This document shows positions 17,907 through 27,207 of a stretch of 64,000 nucleotides of DNA, one piece after another; position 1 is the first letter of the stretch, and the number at the start of each line of letters is the position of its first letter. This DNA comes from Caryophanales bacterium UBA4855 (lineage in GTDB: Bacteria > Bacillota_I > Bacilli_A > RFN20 > CAG-826), in NCBI GenBank assembly GCA_002399785.1, contig DHEH01000010.1, positions 1-64,000 on the forward strand, in the 5' to 3' direction. A program made the position numbers and the translations under genes. The notes beneath the pieces were generated by a model that was not told the DNA's origin, searched no databases, and was given only the letters and a program-made list of their open reading frames with translations.

Positions 17907-17920
17907 AAGAGGAGGACTTA

Positions 17921-18382
17921 ATGGAATCTATTGAGTTAGTAAAAACACTTGTTGAGGAGTTACTTAATAAAGAGGGGTACGAGCTTTATTCGCTAAAATA
18001 TAATCGTGGTAAAGGCGGAAGTTCTTTAGAAATTATTGTTGATCGAGATGATTCAATTAATCTTGACGACATAACAAACATAAGTAATTTAATTTCGGAT
18101 TTACTTGATGAGCATGATTTTAGTGATGATGCTTATACGTTAGATGTTTCAAGTTTAGGTATTGAAAAACCAATTAAATTAGAAAAATTAGAAAAATATG
18201 TTGGTAAATACGTAAATGTTCATTTACAAAATCCGTATAAAGGATTGAACACTTTAGAAGGTGAACTTGAAAAATGCGATGAAAATGACGTAATCGTTGC
18301 CTATAAAAATAAGACAAGAGTTATCAAAGCAAATATAAAGCGCTCTGATATTGATAAAGCTAGATTAGCAATTAAATTTTAG
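17921..18382 (+). CDS. rimP: ribosome maturation factor RimP
   Basis: A 153-residue protein needed for maturation of the 30S subunit. It has the N-terminal RimP alpha/beta domain with LEIIVDRDDSINLDDI near residues 37-52, the conserved DVSSLGIEKPI segment near 85-95 (equivalent to the family's EVSSPGLERPL), and a C-terminal SH3-like domain. Length is normal. It opens the operon, with an AGGAGG ribosome site right after the leader terminator, and is followed 10 bases later by nusA, the usual order. Confidence 0.93.
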   Translation: MESIELVKTLVEELLNKEGYELYSLKYNRGKGGSSLEIIVDRDDSINLDDITNISNLISDLLDEHDFSDDAYTLDVSSLGIEKPIKLEKLEKYVGKYVNVHLQNPYKGLNTLEGELEKCDENDVIVAYKNKTRVIKANIKRSDIDKARLAIKF

Positions 18383-18392
18383 GAGAAATATT

Positions 18393-20174
18393 ATGGAAGA
18401 AACAAAAATTGCAAAAAAAACAGTCGAAACAGCAGCACAAAAGGAATCTAAAAAAAGAGCAAAACAATTTTTAGCCGCTCTTGACGAGATGGTTGATACT
18501 AAAGGTTTAAGCGAAGATATTATTATTGACGCTTTAAAAGAAGCTTTTACTAAGGCTTATACTAAAAATCTAGAAAGTAAAATTGCTATTGATCCTACTC
18601 GTAGAGCTATTAAATCAAAAAACAAAGATGGCATTAAACTCTCTGATGCTTTAGTTAGATGTGAAATTGATCTTAAAAAAGGTAATATTGAATTATTTCA
18701 TCAATTAAATGTTATGAAAGATGACGATATAACCGATGATTTTATCGAAATTAGTGAGGAAGATCCACGCGCTAAAGAAAATCATCTCAACGCAGGTGAT
18801 ATTTACGAAGAACAAATTAATTTAAAAGATTTTACTGCTGGTGATGTTTATAAGTTTGTCGGAGTTTTTCGTCAAAAAATAAGTAAAGCTGAAAAAGATG
18901 CTTTATATGCAAAATTCTCAGACAAAATCGGTCAAATTGTTACTGCAGTCGTCGAAAAAGTTGATTTTAATGATGTTATTATCAATCTTGATAAAGAAAA
19001 TAAAAACGAAGGTGCAGTTGCTTATTTATACAAAAAGGACTTAATTGGTGATGAGCATTTTAATGCTGGTGATTATATAAAAGTATTTATTGTCGGTATC
19101 GGAACAAAATCTGACGACAAGAAAGAAACAACAATTCAAGTTTCAAGATCTTGTCCAGGATTCTTAGAGAAGATTTTTGAAAATGAAGTCCATGAGATTA
19201 TGGATGGAACAGTTAAAATTAAAAATATTGCACGTATTGCCGGACAAAGAAGTAAGGTTGTTGTTTATTCAACTGATAAGAATGTTGACCCAAGCGGTGC
19301 TTGTATTGGACAAAACGGAAGTAGAATTCAATCTATCGTTTCTCAATTAGGCAATGCTAAAGATAATAAAGAAAAAATTGATGTTATTACATATAACGAT
19401 AATGTTGGTTTATATTTAGCTGAATGTTTAAAACCTGCAACTGTCTTAGGTATGATTATCGATGAAGTAAAAAGAAGCGCCATTGTTGTTTGTCAAGATG
19501 GTACAACTAATTTAGCTATTGGTCATCGTGGAAACAATGTTGTTCTTGCTAAAAAATTACTTGGTTACGAAGAAATCAAAGTTATTGATGAAGCTACAGC
19601 AATTAAAGATGACATTACTTTCAAGACTATGGCTCAATTTGAAGTTGAAGCAAGAGATGCTGAACGTATCAAAAATAGAGTAGAATCTTTGAAGAAACAA
19701 GAAGAGGCTCAAAAGAATGCTGTCGTATCTCCAAAAGTTGAAGTTGAACCTTCTACAAATGAAAACTTCCTTAGTAAAGATGAAGACATTGAATATATCG
19801 AACCAGTTGAAGAAGAACCTGCAAAAGAGACAACTGTTGAAAAACCAGTCGAAAAGGTTGAAGAACCAGTTGAAACAAGAACCGTTAATACAACAATTTC
19901 ACTTGATGCTCTCGAAGCAAGTTTAGAAGACGAAAAGAAAGATAAGAAAGATGATTTCTTCAAAAAGAAACCTTTCAAAAAATTCGATAAAAAGAATGAT
20001 AAACCAGTTGAAAAAACTGAAGAAAAATCTGAAGAGAAAAAAACCAACGGAAAGAAGATGGATATTTACACCGAAGAAGAACTTAAAGCGATGGAAAATG
20101 ATGAAAATGAGAATCAAAATCTTGATGAAGACTTCAGTGATTACGATGATGATTCTTATTACGAGGATAAATAA
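18393..20174 (+). CDS. nusA: transcription termination/antitermination factor NusA
   Basis: A 593-residue NusA that binds RNA polymerase and modulates pausing, termination and antitermination. The N-terminal polymerase-binding domain (about 15-180) is followed by an S1 domain (about 180-255) and two KH domains (about 275-430; PSGACIGQNGSRIQSI and AIGHRGNNVVLA are the KH loops). Bacillus NusA is about 370 residues. Here about 150 additional residues after 440 form a Glu/Lys-rich, probably disordered tail. It ends in TAATG shared with the next gene. The leader terminator upstream suggests it may control its own operon. Confidence 0.93.
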   Translation: MEETKIAKKTVETAAQKESKKRAKQFLAALDEMVDTKGLSEDIIIDALKEAFTKAYTKNLESKIAIDPTRRAIKSKNKDGIKLSDALVRCEIDLKKGNIELFHQLNVMKDDDITDDFIEISEEDPRAKENHLNAGDIYEEQINLKDFTAGDVYKFVGVFRQKISKAEKDALYAKFSDKIGQIVTAVVEKVDFNDVIINLDKENKNEGAVAYLYKKDLIGDEHFNAGDYIKVFIVGIGTKSDDKKETTIQVSRSCPGFLEKIFENEVHEIMDGTVKIKNIARIAGQRSKVVVYSTDKNVDPSGACIGQNGSRIQSIVSQLGNAKDNKEKIDVITYNDNVGLYLAECLKPATVLGMIIDEVKRSAIVVCQDGTTNLAIGHRGNNVVLAKKLLGYEEIKVIDEATAIKDDITFKTMAQFEVEARDAERIKNRVESLKKQEEAQKNAVVSPKVEVEPSTNENFLSKDEDIEYIEPVEEEPAKETTVEKPVEKVEEPVETRTVNTTISLDALEASLEDEKKDKKDDFFKKKPFKKFDKKNDKPVEKTEEKSEEKKTNGKKMDIYTEEELKAMENDENENQNLDEDFSDYDDDSYYEDK

Positions 20175-20434
20175 TGAACAAAGTACCTACTAGAAAATGT
20201 CTTGCTACAAATCAAATATTTCCTAAACAGGAATTATTTAGAGTTGTTAAATCTAAAGATGGAGAAGTCACTTTAGATATGACCGGTAAGGCAAACGGAA
20301 GAGGTGCTTATATTGCTAAAAATATCGATGCTATCGATAAAGCTAAAAAATCAAAGTGTCTAGATAGAGCCTTGGAAGTTAAAATTCCCGACTCTATTTA
20401 TGACCGTATGATAACGTTTTTAAAGATGAAATAG
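20174..20434 (+). CDS. rnpM: YlxR/RnpM family RNA-binding protein
   Basis: An 86-residue basic protein of the YlxR family, described in Bacillus as an RNase P modulator. It has the conserved RKCLATNQ start, FRVVKSKDG, and the GRGAYIAKN loop. It overlaps the nusA stop by one base and lies 11 bases before infB. In most Firmicutes a small L7Ae-type gene (ylxQ) follows, but here there is no room for it. Confidence 0.9.
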   Translation: MNKVPTRKCLATNQIFPKQELFRVVKSKDGEVTLDMTGKANGRGAYIAKNIDAIDKAKKSKCLDRALEVKIPDSIYDRMITFLKMK

Positions 20435-20445
20435 GGGGTGATTGA

Positions 20446-22314
20446 ATGAAAACGAACAACAAAAGACAATTTAAGAAAAAGCCAGGTAATAACAACACGG
20501 GTAATAAACGTGAATCGAATGTTATGACCAAAAAAGAAAAAAGAAATGAAACTAATAAGGTTAATGGTGGTGTTTTTGTTTTTACAAAATCATTGTCTGT
20601 TGGAGAACTCGCTAAACAATTAAATATTATTCCTAGCGAAATTATTAAATATTTCTTTTTAAACAAGAGGCTAGTTACAATCAACCAATACTTAAATGAT
20701 GATGAAATCGGAGAAATTTGTTTACAATTTGGATACGATTTCAAAAAAGAAGAAGTAGTTGCTGAAGAAGATTTTGAAAAAATTGATCAAAACGACGATC
20801 CAAAAGATTTAGTAGAACGTCCATGTGTCGTTACAGTTATGGGACACGTTGACCACGGAAAAACTACATTAATTGATGCAATTAGAGATTCTCACCTTGC
20901 AGCTGGTGAATTTGGTGGTATTTCTCAAGAAATTGGTGCTTACCAAATTACTTTCGAAAATAAAAAGATAACTTTTATCGATACTCCAGGGCACGCCGCT
21001 TTTAGTGCTATGAGAGCTAGAGGTGCAAGTGTTACTGATATTGTAATTTTAGTCGTTGCTGCTGATGATGGAGTTATGCCTCAAACTATTGAAGCTATCG
21101 ATCACGCAAAAGCTGCTAAAGTTCCAGTTATTATCGCAATTAATAAAATGGACGCTCCAGGAGCAAATCCTGAAAAAGTTTTAACACAATTAATGCAACA
21201 TGATCTTATTGCTGAACAATATGGTGGTGATATTATGAGTTGTGAAATTAGTGCTAAAAAGAAACAAGGTATCGATAAATTACTCGAAGCAGTTCTTCTT
21301 CAAGCAGAAATGCTCGAATTAAAAGGCAATCCAAAACGTTACGCTTCTGGAACAGTTTTAGAAGCTGAACTTGATCAAGGATGTGGCCCAAAAGCAACAT
21401 TGCTTGTTCAAAACGGCACTTTATTAAGTAGCGATTATATTGTTGTTGGTACAGTTTATGGAAAAGTTAGAAGAATGGTTAATGAGCACAACAAAGTTTT
21501 AAAATCAGCCGGACCTTCAACACCTGTAAGTGTTATTGGTTTAAGTGATGTTCCACTTGCTGGCGATCGCTTTATGGCCTTCCCATCTGAAAAACAAGCT
21601 AAAGATATTGCTGATAAGCGTCAAATCAAGAAAGTTGAAGCTGATAGAGCTAGTAGTGGCGGAGTCACCTCACTTGATGAATTGTATTCTAAGATTCATG
21701 AAGGACAACTAACTCAAATTAACATTATTTTAAAGACTGATAGCACTGGAAGTGCTGAAGCCGTTAAGACTTCTCTTGAAAAATTAAATAACGAACAAAT
21801 TAAAATTAATATTATTAGATCTGCGGCTGGTGCTATATCTGAAAACGACATCAATTTAGCTAGCGCAAGTAATGCTATTATTTATGGATTTAATGTTAGA
21901 CCTACTGCTTTCATTAAAAACAAAGCTATCGAAGAACACGTAGAAATTAGATTACAACGTATTATTTATGCTTTAGTTGAAGAAATGGAAAGTGCAATTA
22001 AAGGTCAAATGAAAAAAGAAGAAGTTGAAAAAGTTCTGGGTCAAGCTGAAGTTAGAGATGTCTTTAAAGTCACTAAAGTTGGTACAATTGCTGGATGTAT
22101 GGTTACTGATGGCATTGCTAAGAATGGTTCACAAGTCAGAATTCTTCGTGATGGTATCATCATTTATGAAGGAAAACTTGACTCTTTAAAGAGATTTAAA
22201 GATGATGCTAAAGAAGTTAAGACTGGATATGAATGCGGTATTAAAATCGAAAACTATAACGATATTAAAGTCGGCGATGTTTTCGAAATGTATGAAATGG
22301 TAGTTAAGGAATAA
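20446..22314 (+). CDS. infB: translation initiation factor IF-2
   Basis: A 622-residue GTPase that brings initiator tRNA to the small ribosomal subunit. A short Lys/Asn-rich N-terminus is followed by the IF2_N helix (about 45-95). The G domain has G1 GHVDHGKTT (133-141), G3 DTPGHAAF, and G4 NKMD, and domains II-IV extend to the C-terminus. It is shorter than B. subtilis IF-2 (about 716) because the N-terminal extension is reduced, as in Mollicutes. An AGGGGGTG ribosome site precedes it. Confidence 0.95.
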   Translation: MKTNNKRQFKKKPGNNNTGNKRESNVMTKKEKRNETNKVNGGVFVFTKSLSVGELAKQLNIIPSEIIKYFFLNKRLVTINQYLNDDEIGEICLQFGYDFKKEEVVAEEDFEKIDQNDDPKDLVERPCVVTVMGHVDHGKTTLIDAIRDSHLAAGEFGGISQEIGAYQITFENKKITFIDTPGHAAFSAMRARGASVTDIVILVVAADDGVMPQTIEAIDHAKAAKVPVIIAINKMDAPGANPEKVLTQLMQHDLIAEQYGGDIMSCEISAKKKQGIDKLLEAVLLQAEMLELKGNPKRYASGTVLEAELDQGCGPKATLLVQNGTLLSSDYIVVGTVYGKVRRMVNEHNKVLKSAGPSTPVSVIGLSDVPLAGDRFMAFPSEKQAKDIADKRQIKKVEADRASSGGVTSLDELYSKIHEGQLTQINIILKTDSTGSAEAVKTSLEKLNNEQIKINIIRSAAGAISENDINLASASNAIIYGFNVRPTAFIKNKAIEEHVEIRLQRIIYALVEEMESAIKGQMKKEEVEKVLGQAEVRDVFKVTKVGTIAGCMVTDGIAKNGSQVRILRDGIIIYEGKLDSLKRFKDDAKEVKTGYECGIKIENYNDIKVGDVFEMYEMVVKE

Positions 22315-22315
22315 T

Positions 22316-22672
22316 ATGGGAAATCAAAAAGAAAGAGTTAAGGCAGCAATTGATAAAGATATTAGAGAAATTTTACAGTTTGAAATAACTAATAATTGTG
22401 GTTTCTTTACTGTTTCAAGAATTGATGTAACTGATGATTTAAGTTATGTTCGTGTTTACGTTTCTTTCTTTGAACATCCACAAGATAATTTTGAAAAACT
22501 TCAAAAGACTAAAGGATTTGTTAGAAGTTCGTTAGCTAAGAAGCTTAATTTAAGAAGATCACCAGATATTGGATTTATCCTTGATGATGGCTTCTTTAAA
22601 GAAAAAAGAATTGAAGATATTCTAAAACAAAGTAAAGACGACACCGATACAATCGATCCAAAGAAAAACTAA
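22316..22672 (+). CDS. rbfA: ribosome-binding factor A
   Basis: A 118-residue cold-shock ribosome maturation factor that binds the 5' region of 16S rRNA. It has a KH-type fold with DLSYVRVYVSFF near residues 40-51 and the family's C-terminal LDDGFFKEKRIEDIL (compare the usual DDSxExGxRIxxLL). One base separates it from infB. It closes the operon and is followed by a strong terminator. Confidence 0.92.
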   Translation: MGNQKERVKAAIDKDIREILQFEITNNCGFFTVSRIDVTDDLSYVRVYVSFFEHPQDNFEKLQKTKGFVRSSLAKKLNLRRSPDIGFILDDGFFKEKRIEDILKQSKDDTDTIDPKKN

Positions 22673-22676
22673 AAAG

Positions 22677-22699
22677 AACGACCAAATGGTCGTTTTTTT
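22677..22699 (+). terminator. terminator of the rimP-rbfA operon
   Basis: AACGACC (22677-22683) pairs with GGTCGTT (22688-22694) and runs into seven T (22693-22699). Confidence 0.9.
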
Positions 22700-22770
22700 G
22701 TTAAAAATTTTGTTTAAATAGTCTAGTTTCTTTTTTTGCTTCTGTTAAAAATTTTTAACGAGTATTTTTA

Positions 22771-22779
22771 TGTTATAAT
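22771..22779 (+). promoter_or_regulatory. extended -10 of the SNF2 helicase gene (leaderless)
   Basis: TGTTATAAT, a perfect extended -10, ends six bases before the ATG at 22786. The transcript should therefore begin at the start codon itself. No Shine-Dalgarno is present. Confidence 0.6.
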
Positions 22780-22785
22780 ATCAGG

Positions 22786-25700
22786 ATGATAAAAATTGGC
22801 GATATTATATTAACTATTAACAAAGGAATCGGTAAAGCAGTATTTATTGATTTTGAAAAGGTTGGAATTGAGTTTGATTCTAAAGAAGTTTTAATGTTTT
22901 TATTAAAATTTGAAAATATATCTTTATTTGTTTTAGAGCCAGAAATTATTAATGCGTTTTTAAGTAATAGTGCTAAAGTATGGTTTAATTCAGTTACTGT
23001 TGGTAGATCTAAATTTTATTTATCGATTGATTCTTATGATAATTTTTCGATTGATAAGAAAAATAATACATTATCAGCGAATATTTTTGGATCAAGAACC
23101 TATTCTGTTTCATTTAATTATAAAACTTTAGATTGCTTTTGCTCTTGTCCGGTTGATGGTCTTTGTAAACATGAATGCGCTTTTATTCAGGTTTTAACAA
23201 ATCAATTAAATTATGCTATTAATTTAAAATCTTATTTAAATGATGATAAAAATAATGGTCAAGTGAAATTAATTCCCTCTTTAATTGTAACTTTAGATTT
23301 TTTTAATAAAAATGATTTAGATGTTTATGCCTTATTGAATTTAAAGAATTATTTAAAAGATCGTAAAGATGATATTCAACAAATTTTGAGTAATATTTCA
23401 TTATATGATTTTGTTGATGATTTTAAGTTGCGTCTTGTAGTGGACATGTTTTTTTGTGTTTTTGATTATTCTCTACCTTTATTAAGAAAATTCGTTATTT
23501 TTAATGGTAAAAACAAAAATATATCAGCTATTAGGGACGAATACCAACTTATAGAAAATTTTATAACAAACGGCACATTTGTTATTGCTTCTTATACTTT
23601 TTGTTTTGTTAATTGTTTAGTTAAAAATAAACTAAATACTTTTTTTGATTATATAAATGCAAACAATAATGCTTCTTTTGATATGTTTTTAATAAAAAAT
23701 ATGGATAAAATCCTTTTATATTATAAAAAAGAAACTCCAAGTGTAATTTTTTATTATATTGCTTTGGCAATTTTAACAAATAAAAATAGCAAAAATTTCG
23801 ATTATAGTAAGCAACTTATTGATTCCTTTGCGATAATGTCGCCGGAAGAGAAAAAATTAATTTCTAATCAATTACCAAATTATGTTTATCAAATGATCGA
23901 TTTACATGATTTTGCCGTTTATTTTAACGAATTTCCTAATATAGTTGCTAAATGTCAGCATTTTTTATCTAATATTTCTCGTTTTACTGATGAAGAAATG
24001 GGGTATGTTGGTGGAAGTGTTGCTTGTAATTTTTGCTCAAATTCAGTTACTATGGCAGAAAGAAATATGTTAAAAACTGTTCTTTCCCGTTTGCCTTACG
24101 ATTCTATACTTAAGAAATATATTAAAAACGATTATCCATCTTCAATAATTTATACTGAATTAGGTAATGAAAAACCAAGTGGCAAAATTGATGAAAAAGC
24201 ATTTAATTATTATTTTAAATATTCTTATGATGTTACAAATAATGAGAAAACAGGTTTTCCAACTATCAATTATTATTTAAAATTTTATAACGGAATTAAT
24301 GTTGCAACGGTTGAAACAAATAATAACGAAGAAAATTCTTGGATAGTTTTCGATCATATCGACGATGGTTTTGGAAATTATGAATACGTAAATTATTTTA
24401 TTTGGAAAATTAAAAATTTTGATGAAAAACATAAGGTAATATTAGATAAAATTGCTGTTCAAAAAGAAAATATTGCTAATGAAATTAACGATAAAAAACT
24501 TAATGATACATTTGATAAAATTACATCAGATGTTATCAGTGGAATTAGGAAAAATAATTCAAAAACCCTCGTCAAAGCCCTATATTTTTTCGATTTTTCT
24601 TCAAAATCAGTAACATTATCGATGAAAATCGGTATTGGAAAATATTATCAAGTTACTGGTTTTAATAATTTTTTACAACATTTAAATAATGGTGAAAAAT
24701 TAATAATTGGTAAGGAATTATCTTTTGTAAATTGCGAAGAAAATTACAATCCTAAAGATTACTCAATTTTTAAATTTTTATCTTTTTATGTAAGTATTGA
24801 TTTTTCAACAATTTCTCGTAACAAATTAAAACTATCAGAAGAATTTCTTTTTATGCTTCTTGATAGATTAAAAGGTGAACAAATATATATCAATAATTTT
24901 CCATGTAATGTAAGATTGGAAGAAAAAATTCCTGAAATCGATGTTATGAAAGATTATAAAATATGTCTTAGTGATAAAGATTTAATAATTTATAAATTTG
25001 ATGATAGTGATTTAATTCTTGATCAAACAACTGGAATTCTTGATATATTAAAAAGAAACCAATCTTATAAGCGATTAATCGATGCTATCGATAAAAATTG
25101 CAATGACATTTCTCGTGTAAAAAAGAATTTCATTGATAAAGTTTATCCTAATTTCGTTGATAAAATTCATGTTGACGAAGCAATTAAAAACGATTTTGTT
25201 ATTTCGAAAATTGAAATCAATTCCTATTTTGATTTTTACGATGGATGTATTTCTTTAGAAACTAAGATTAATAAAGGCAGAAATAATATTGAAGAAAATG
25301 ATATAACTGATAGTTATGATTTTTCGAAAATGACTTTATATAATTCTCTAATCGAACAATTTGGTTTTGTTAAAGGGTATATAAGTAGTCAGTCAGATAT
25401 TCTTAATTTTTTGAATGCAGATTTCACTGATTTTAAAAAAATATCTAATGTATATTTATCTGAAACGATTCAAAAAAAGCAGATAAGTGTTTTTAAACCT
25501 CCTCGTATTAAAATGACTTTTGAAAACAATATTATGAAAGTTTTTGTAGATAAATCTGAATACAGTAATGCTGATTTATACGCAATTTTAGAGGCTATTA
25601 AACTTAAAAAAATCTTTGTTCTTTTAAAAGACAATAGAATTGTTTCCTTAGATGATAAATCAATCGATTTTGCCGATACAATAGATGCTTTAAAGTTGAA

Positions 25701-27207
25701 TACAAAAGATTTAGATAAGCCAAAAGAGAAGCCAATTTATCAATCATTAAAAGCTTTTGAAAATATTGATAATTTTTCTGTTGATTCGTATCTTGATAAA
25801 ATGGTGAAAGATATTTCTAATTTTAAGAACTCTGACATTGCCGTTCCACAAATTAATGGTAATTTAAAACCTTATCAGATTGAAGGTTATAAATGGTTAA
25901 AAACACTGGCTAATTATAAGTTAGGTGGAATATTGGCCGATGATATGGGATTAGGTAAAACTTTAGAGATAATATCTTTATTGAAGAGTGATAAAACTGA
26001 ACAACCAATATTAATTGTTTCTCCAAAAAGTTTACTTTATAACTGGAAAAGCGAATTCGAAAAATTTGATGATGGAAACGAAATTGTAATGATTTATGGA
26101 ACAAGTGACCATAGAAAAGAATTAATTGAGAATATCGATAATAATAAGCGCGTCATTTATTTAACTTCTTTCGATTCTTTACGAAACGATTCAAAATTAT
26201 ACAAAACTACTTTTAATTACATTGTATTGGATGAAGCTCAATATATTAAAAATGTGCATGCTTTAAAGACACAAAACGTAAAAACTTTGATTGGTACACA
26301 TAAATTTGCGTTAACTGGCACGCCAATTGAAAATGATATTTTTGATTTATGGTCTATTTTTGATTTCTTAATGCCAGATTATTTGCCTTCTATTCATGAT
26401 TTTACTACTTTTGCTAATGATGAACATTTTCAAAAAAGAATTGCAAAGTATGTCGCTCCGTTTATTTTAAGAAGAACCAAAAAAGAAGTTCTTAAAGAAC
26501 TTCCACCTAAATATGAACATATTGTTACAGCAGAAATGGACGGAGAGCAAAGAAAGCTCTATGATGCAACTTGCTTAAAAGCTAACGATGTTTTAAGAAG
26601 TGGTGGAAAAGCATTTGATGTTTTATATTTGTTGACAAGACTTCGCCAAATTTGCGTTGACCCTCATACATTTATTGATAATTACGAAGGAAAGTCTAGT
26701 AAAACAGAAATGATAATTGAGATAGTTCAAGATTATATCGAAAAAGGTCATAAGATTTTAATCTTCTCTCAATTTGTAAAAGCTTTATCTATATTAGAAA
26801 AATATTTTATTAAACTTGGTATAAATTATCTTGTTTTGACTGGTGAAACAAGTAGTGAAAAGCGTATTGAATATGTAAATAAATTTAATAAAAATAAACA
26901 AATAAAAGTGTTTTTGATATCTTTAAAAGCTGGTGGTAATGGGCTTAATTTGACAGGAGCTGATACAGTAATTCATTATGATCCTTGGTGGAATGTCGCT
27001 GCAGAAAATCAAGCAACTGATCGTGCTTATCGTATTGGTCAAAATAAAAATGTTGAAGTAATTAAACTTATTATGCAAGATTCAGTCGAACAAAGAGTCA
27101 TTGAATTGCAAAATAAAAAGAAAGATTTGATTGATAAATTAATATCTGATGATGATTCTTCAATTACAAAAGTTAGTGTCGATGATTTGAAGTTTATTTT
27201 GAAATAA
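22786..27207 (+). CDS. SWIM zinc-finger SNF2-family helicase
   Basis: A 1473-residue DNA translocase. A SWIM-type zinc site (C117-F-C119, C127-K-H129) near the N-terminus is followed by a long region of about 850 residues without a recognised domain. The SNF2 motor begins near residue 1020 (LKPYQIEGYKWL). It has Walker A DDMGLGKT (about 1048), the DEAQ box (about 1150), LTGTPIEN, and in the second lobe LSLKAGGNGLNLTGAD and the QATDRAYRIGQ arginine-finger motif. SWIM-SNF2 proteins of Firmicutes are usually about 1050-1100 residues, so the middle is expanded. Its job (DNA repair or transcription recycling) is not established. Its last 14 bases overlap the convergent thiolase gene. Confidence 0.9.
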   Translation: MIKIGDIILTINKGIGKAVFIDFEKVGIEFDSKEVLMFLLKFENISLFVLEPEIINAFLSNSAKVWFNSVTVGRSKFYLSIDSYDNFSIDKKNNTLSANIFGSRTYSVSFNYKTLDCFCSCPVDGLCKHECAFIQVLTNQLNYAINLKSYLNDDKNNGQVKLIPSLIVTLDFFNKNDLDVYALLNLKNYLKDRKDDIQQILSNISLYDFVDDFKLRLVVDMFFCVFDYSLPLLRKFVIFNGKNKNISAIRDEYQLIENFITNGTFVIASYTFCFVNCLVKNKLNTFFDYINANNNASFDMFLIKNMDKILLYYKKETPSVIFYYIALAILTNKNSKNFDYSKQLIDSFAIMSPEEKKLISNQLPNYVYQMIDLHDFAVYFNEFPNIVAKCQHFLSNISRFTDEEMGYVGGSVACNFCSNSVTMAERNMLKTVLSRLPYDSILKKYIKNDYPSSIIYTELGNEKPSGKIDEKAFNYYFKYSYDVTNNEKTGFPTINYYLKFYNGINVATVETNNNEENSWIVFDHIDDGFGNYEYVNYFIWKIKNFDEKHKVILDKIAVQKENIANEINDKKLNDTFDKITSDVISGIRKNNSKTLVKALYFFDFSSKSVTLSMKIGIGKYYQVTGFNNFLQHLNNGEKLIIGKELSFVNCEENYNPKDYSIFKFLSFYVSIDFSTISRNKLKLSEEFLFMLLDRLKGEQIYINNFPCNVRLEEKIPEIDVMKDYKICLSDKDLIIYKFDDSDLILDQTTGILDILKRNQSYKRLIDAIDKNCNDISRVKKNFIDKVYPNFVDKIHVDEAIKNDFVISKIEINSYFDFYDGCISLETKINKGRNNIEENDITDSYDFSKMTLYNSLIEQFGFVKGYISSQSDILNFLNADFTDFKKISNVYLSETIQKKQISVFKPPRIKMTFENNIMKVFVDKSEYSNADLYAILEAIKLKKIFVLLKDNRIVSLDDKSIDFADTIDALKLNTKDLDKPKEKPIYQSLKAFENIDNFSVDSYLDKMVKDISNFKNSDIAVPQINGNLKPYQIEGYKWLKTLANYKLGGILADDMGLGKTLEIISLLKSDKTEQPILIVSPKSLLYNWKSEFEKFDDGNEIVMIYGTSDHRKELIENIDNNKRVIYLTSFDSLRNDSKLYKTTFNYIVLDEAQYIKNVHALKTQNVKTLIGTHKFALTGTPIENDIFDLWSIFDFLMPDYLPSIHDFTTFANDEHFQKRIAKYVAPFILRRTKKEVLKELPPKYEHIVTAEMDGEQRKLYDATCLKANDVLRSGGKAFDVLYLLTRLRQICVDPHTFIDNYEGKSSKTEMIIEIVQDYIEKGHKILIFSQFVKALSILEKYFIKLGINYLVLTGETSSEKRIEYVNKFNKNKQIKVFLISLKAGGNGLNLTGADTVIHYDPWWNVAAENQATDRAYRIGQNKNVEVIKLIMQDSVEQRVIELQNKKKDLIDKLISDDDSSITKVSVDDLKFILK

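Noticed and set aside
19709..20117. Serine- and phenylalanine-rich open frames on the minus strand inside nusA, and overlapping + frames
   Set aside because: They are shadows of the Glu/Lys-rich NusA tail; such repetitive codons leave other frames open.
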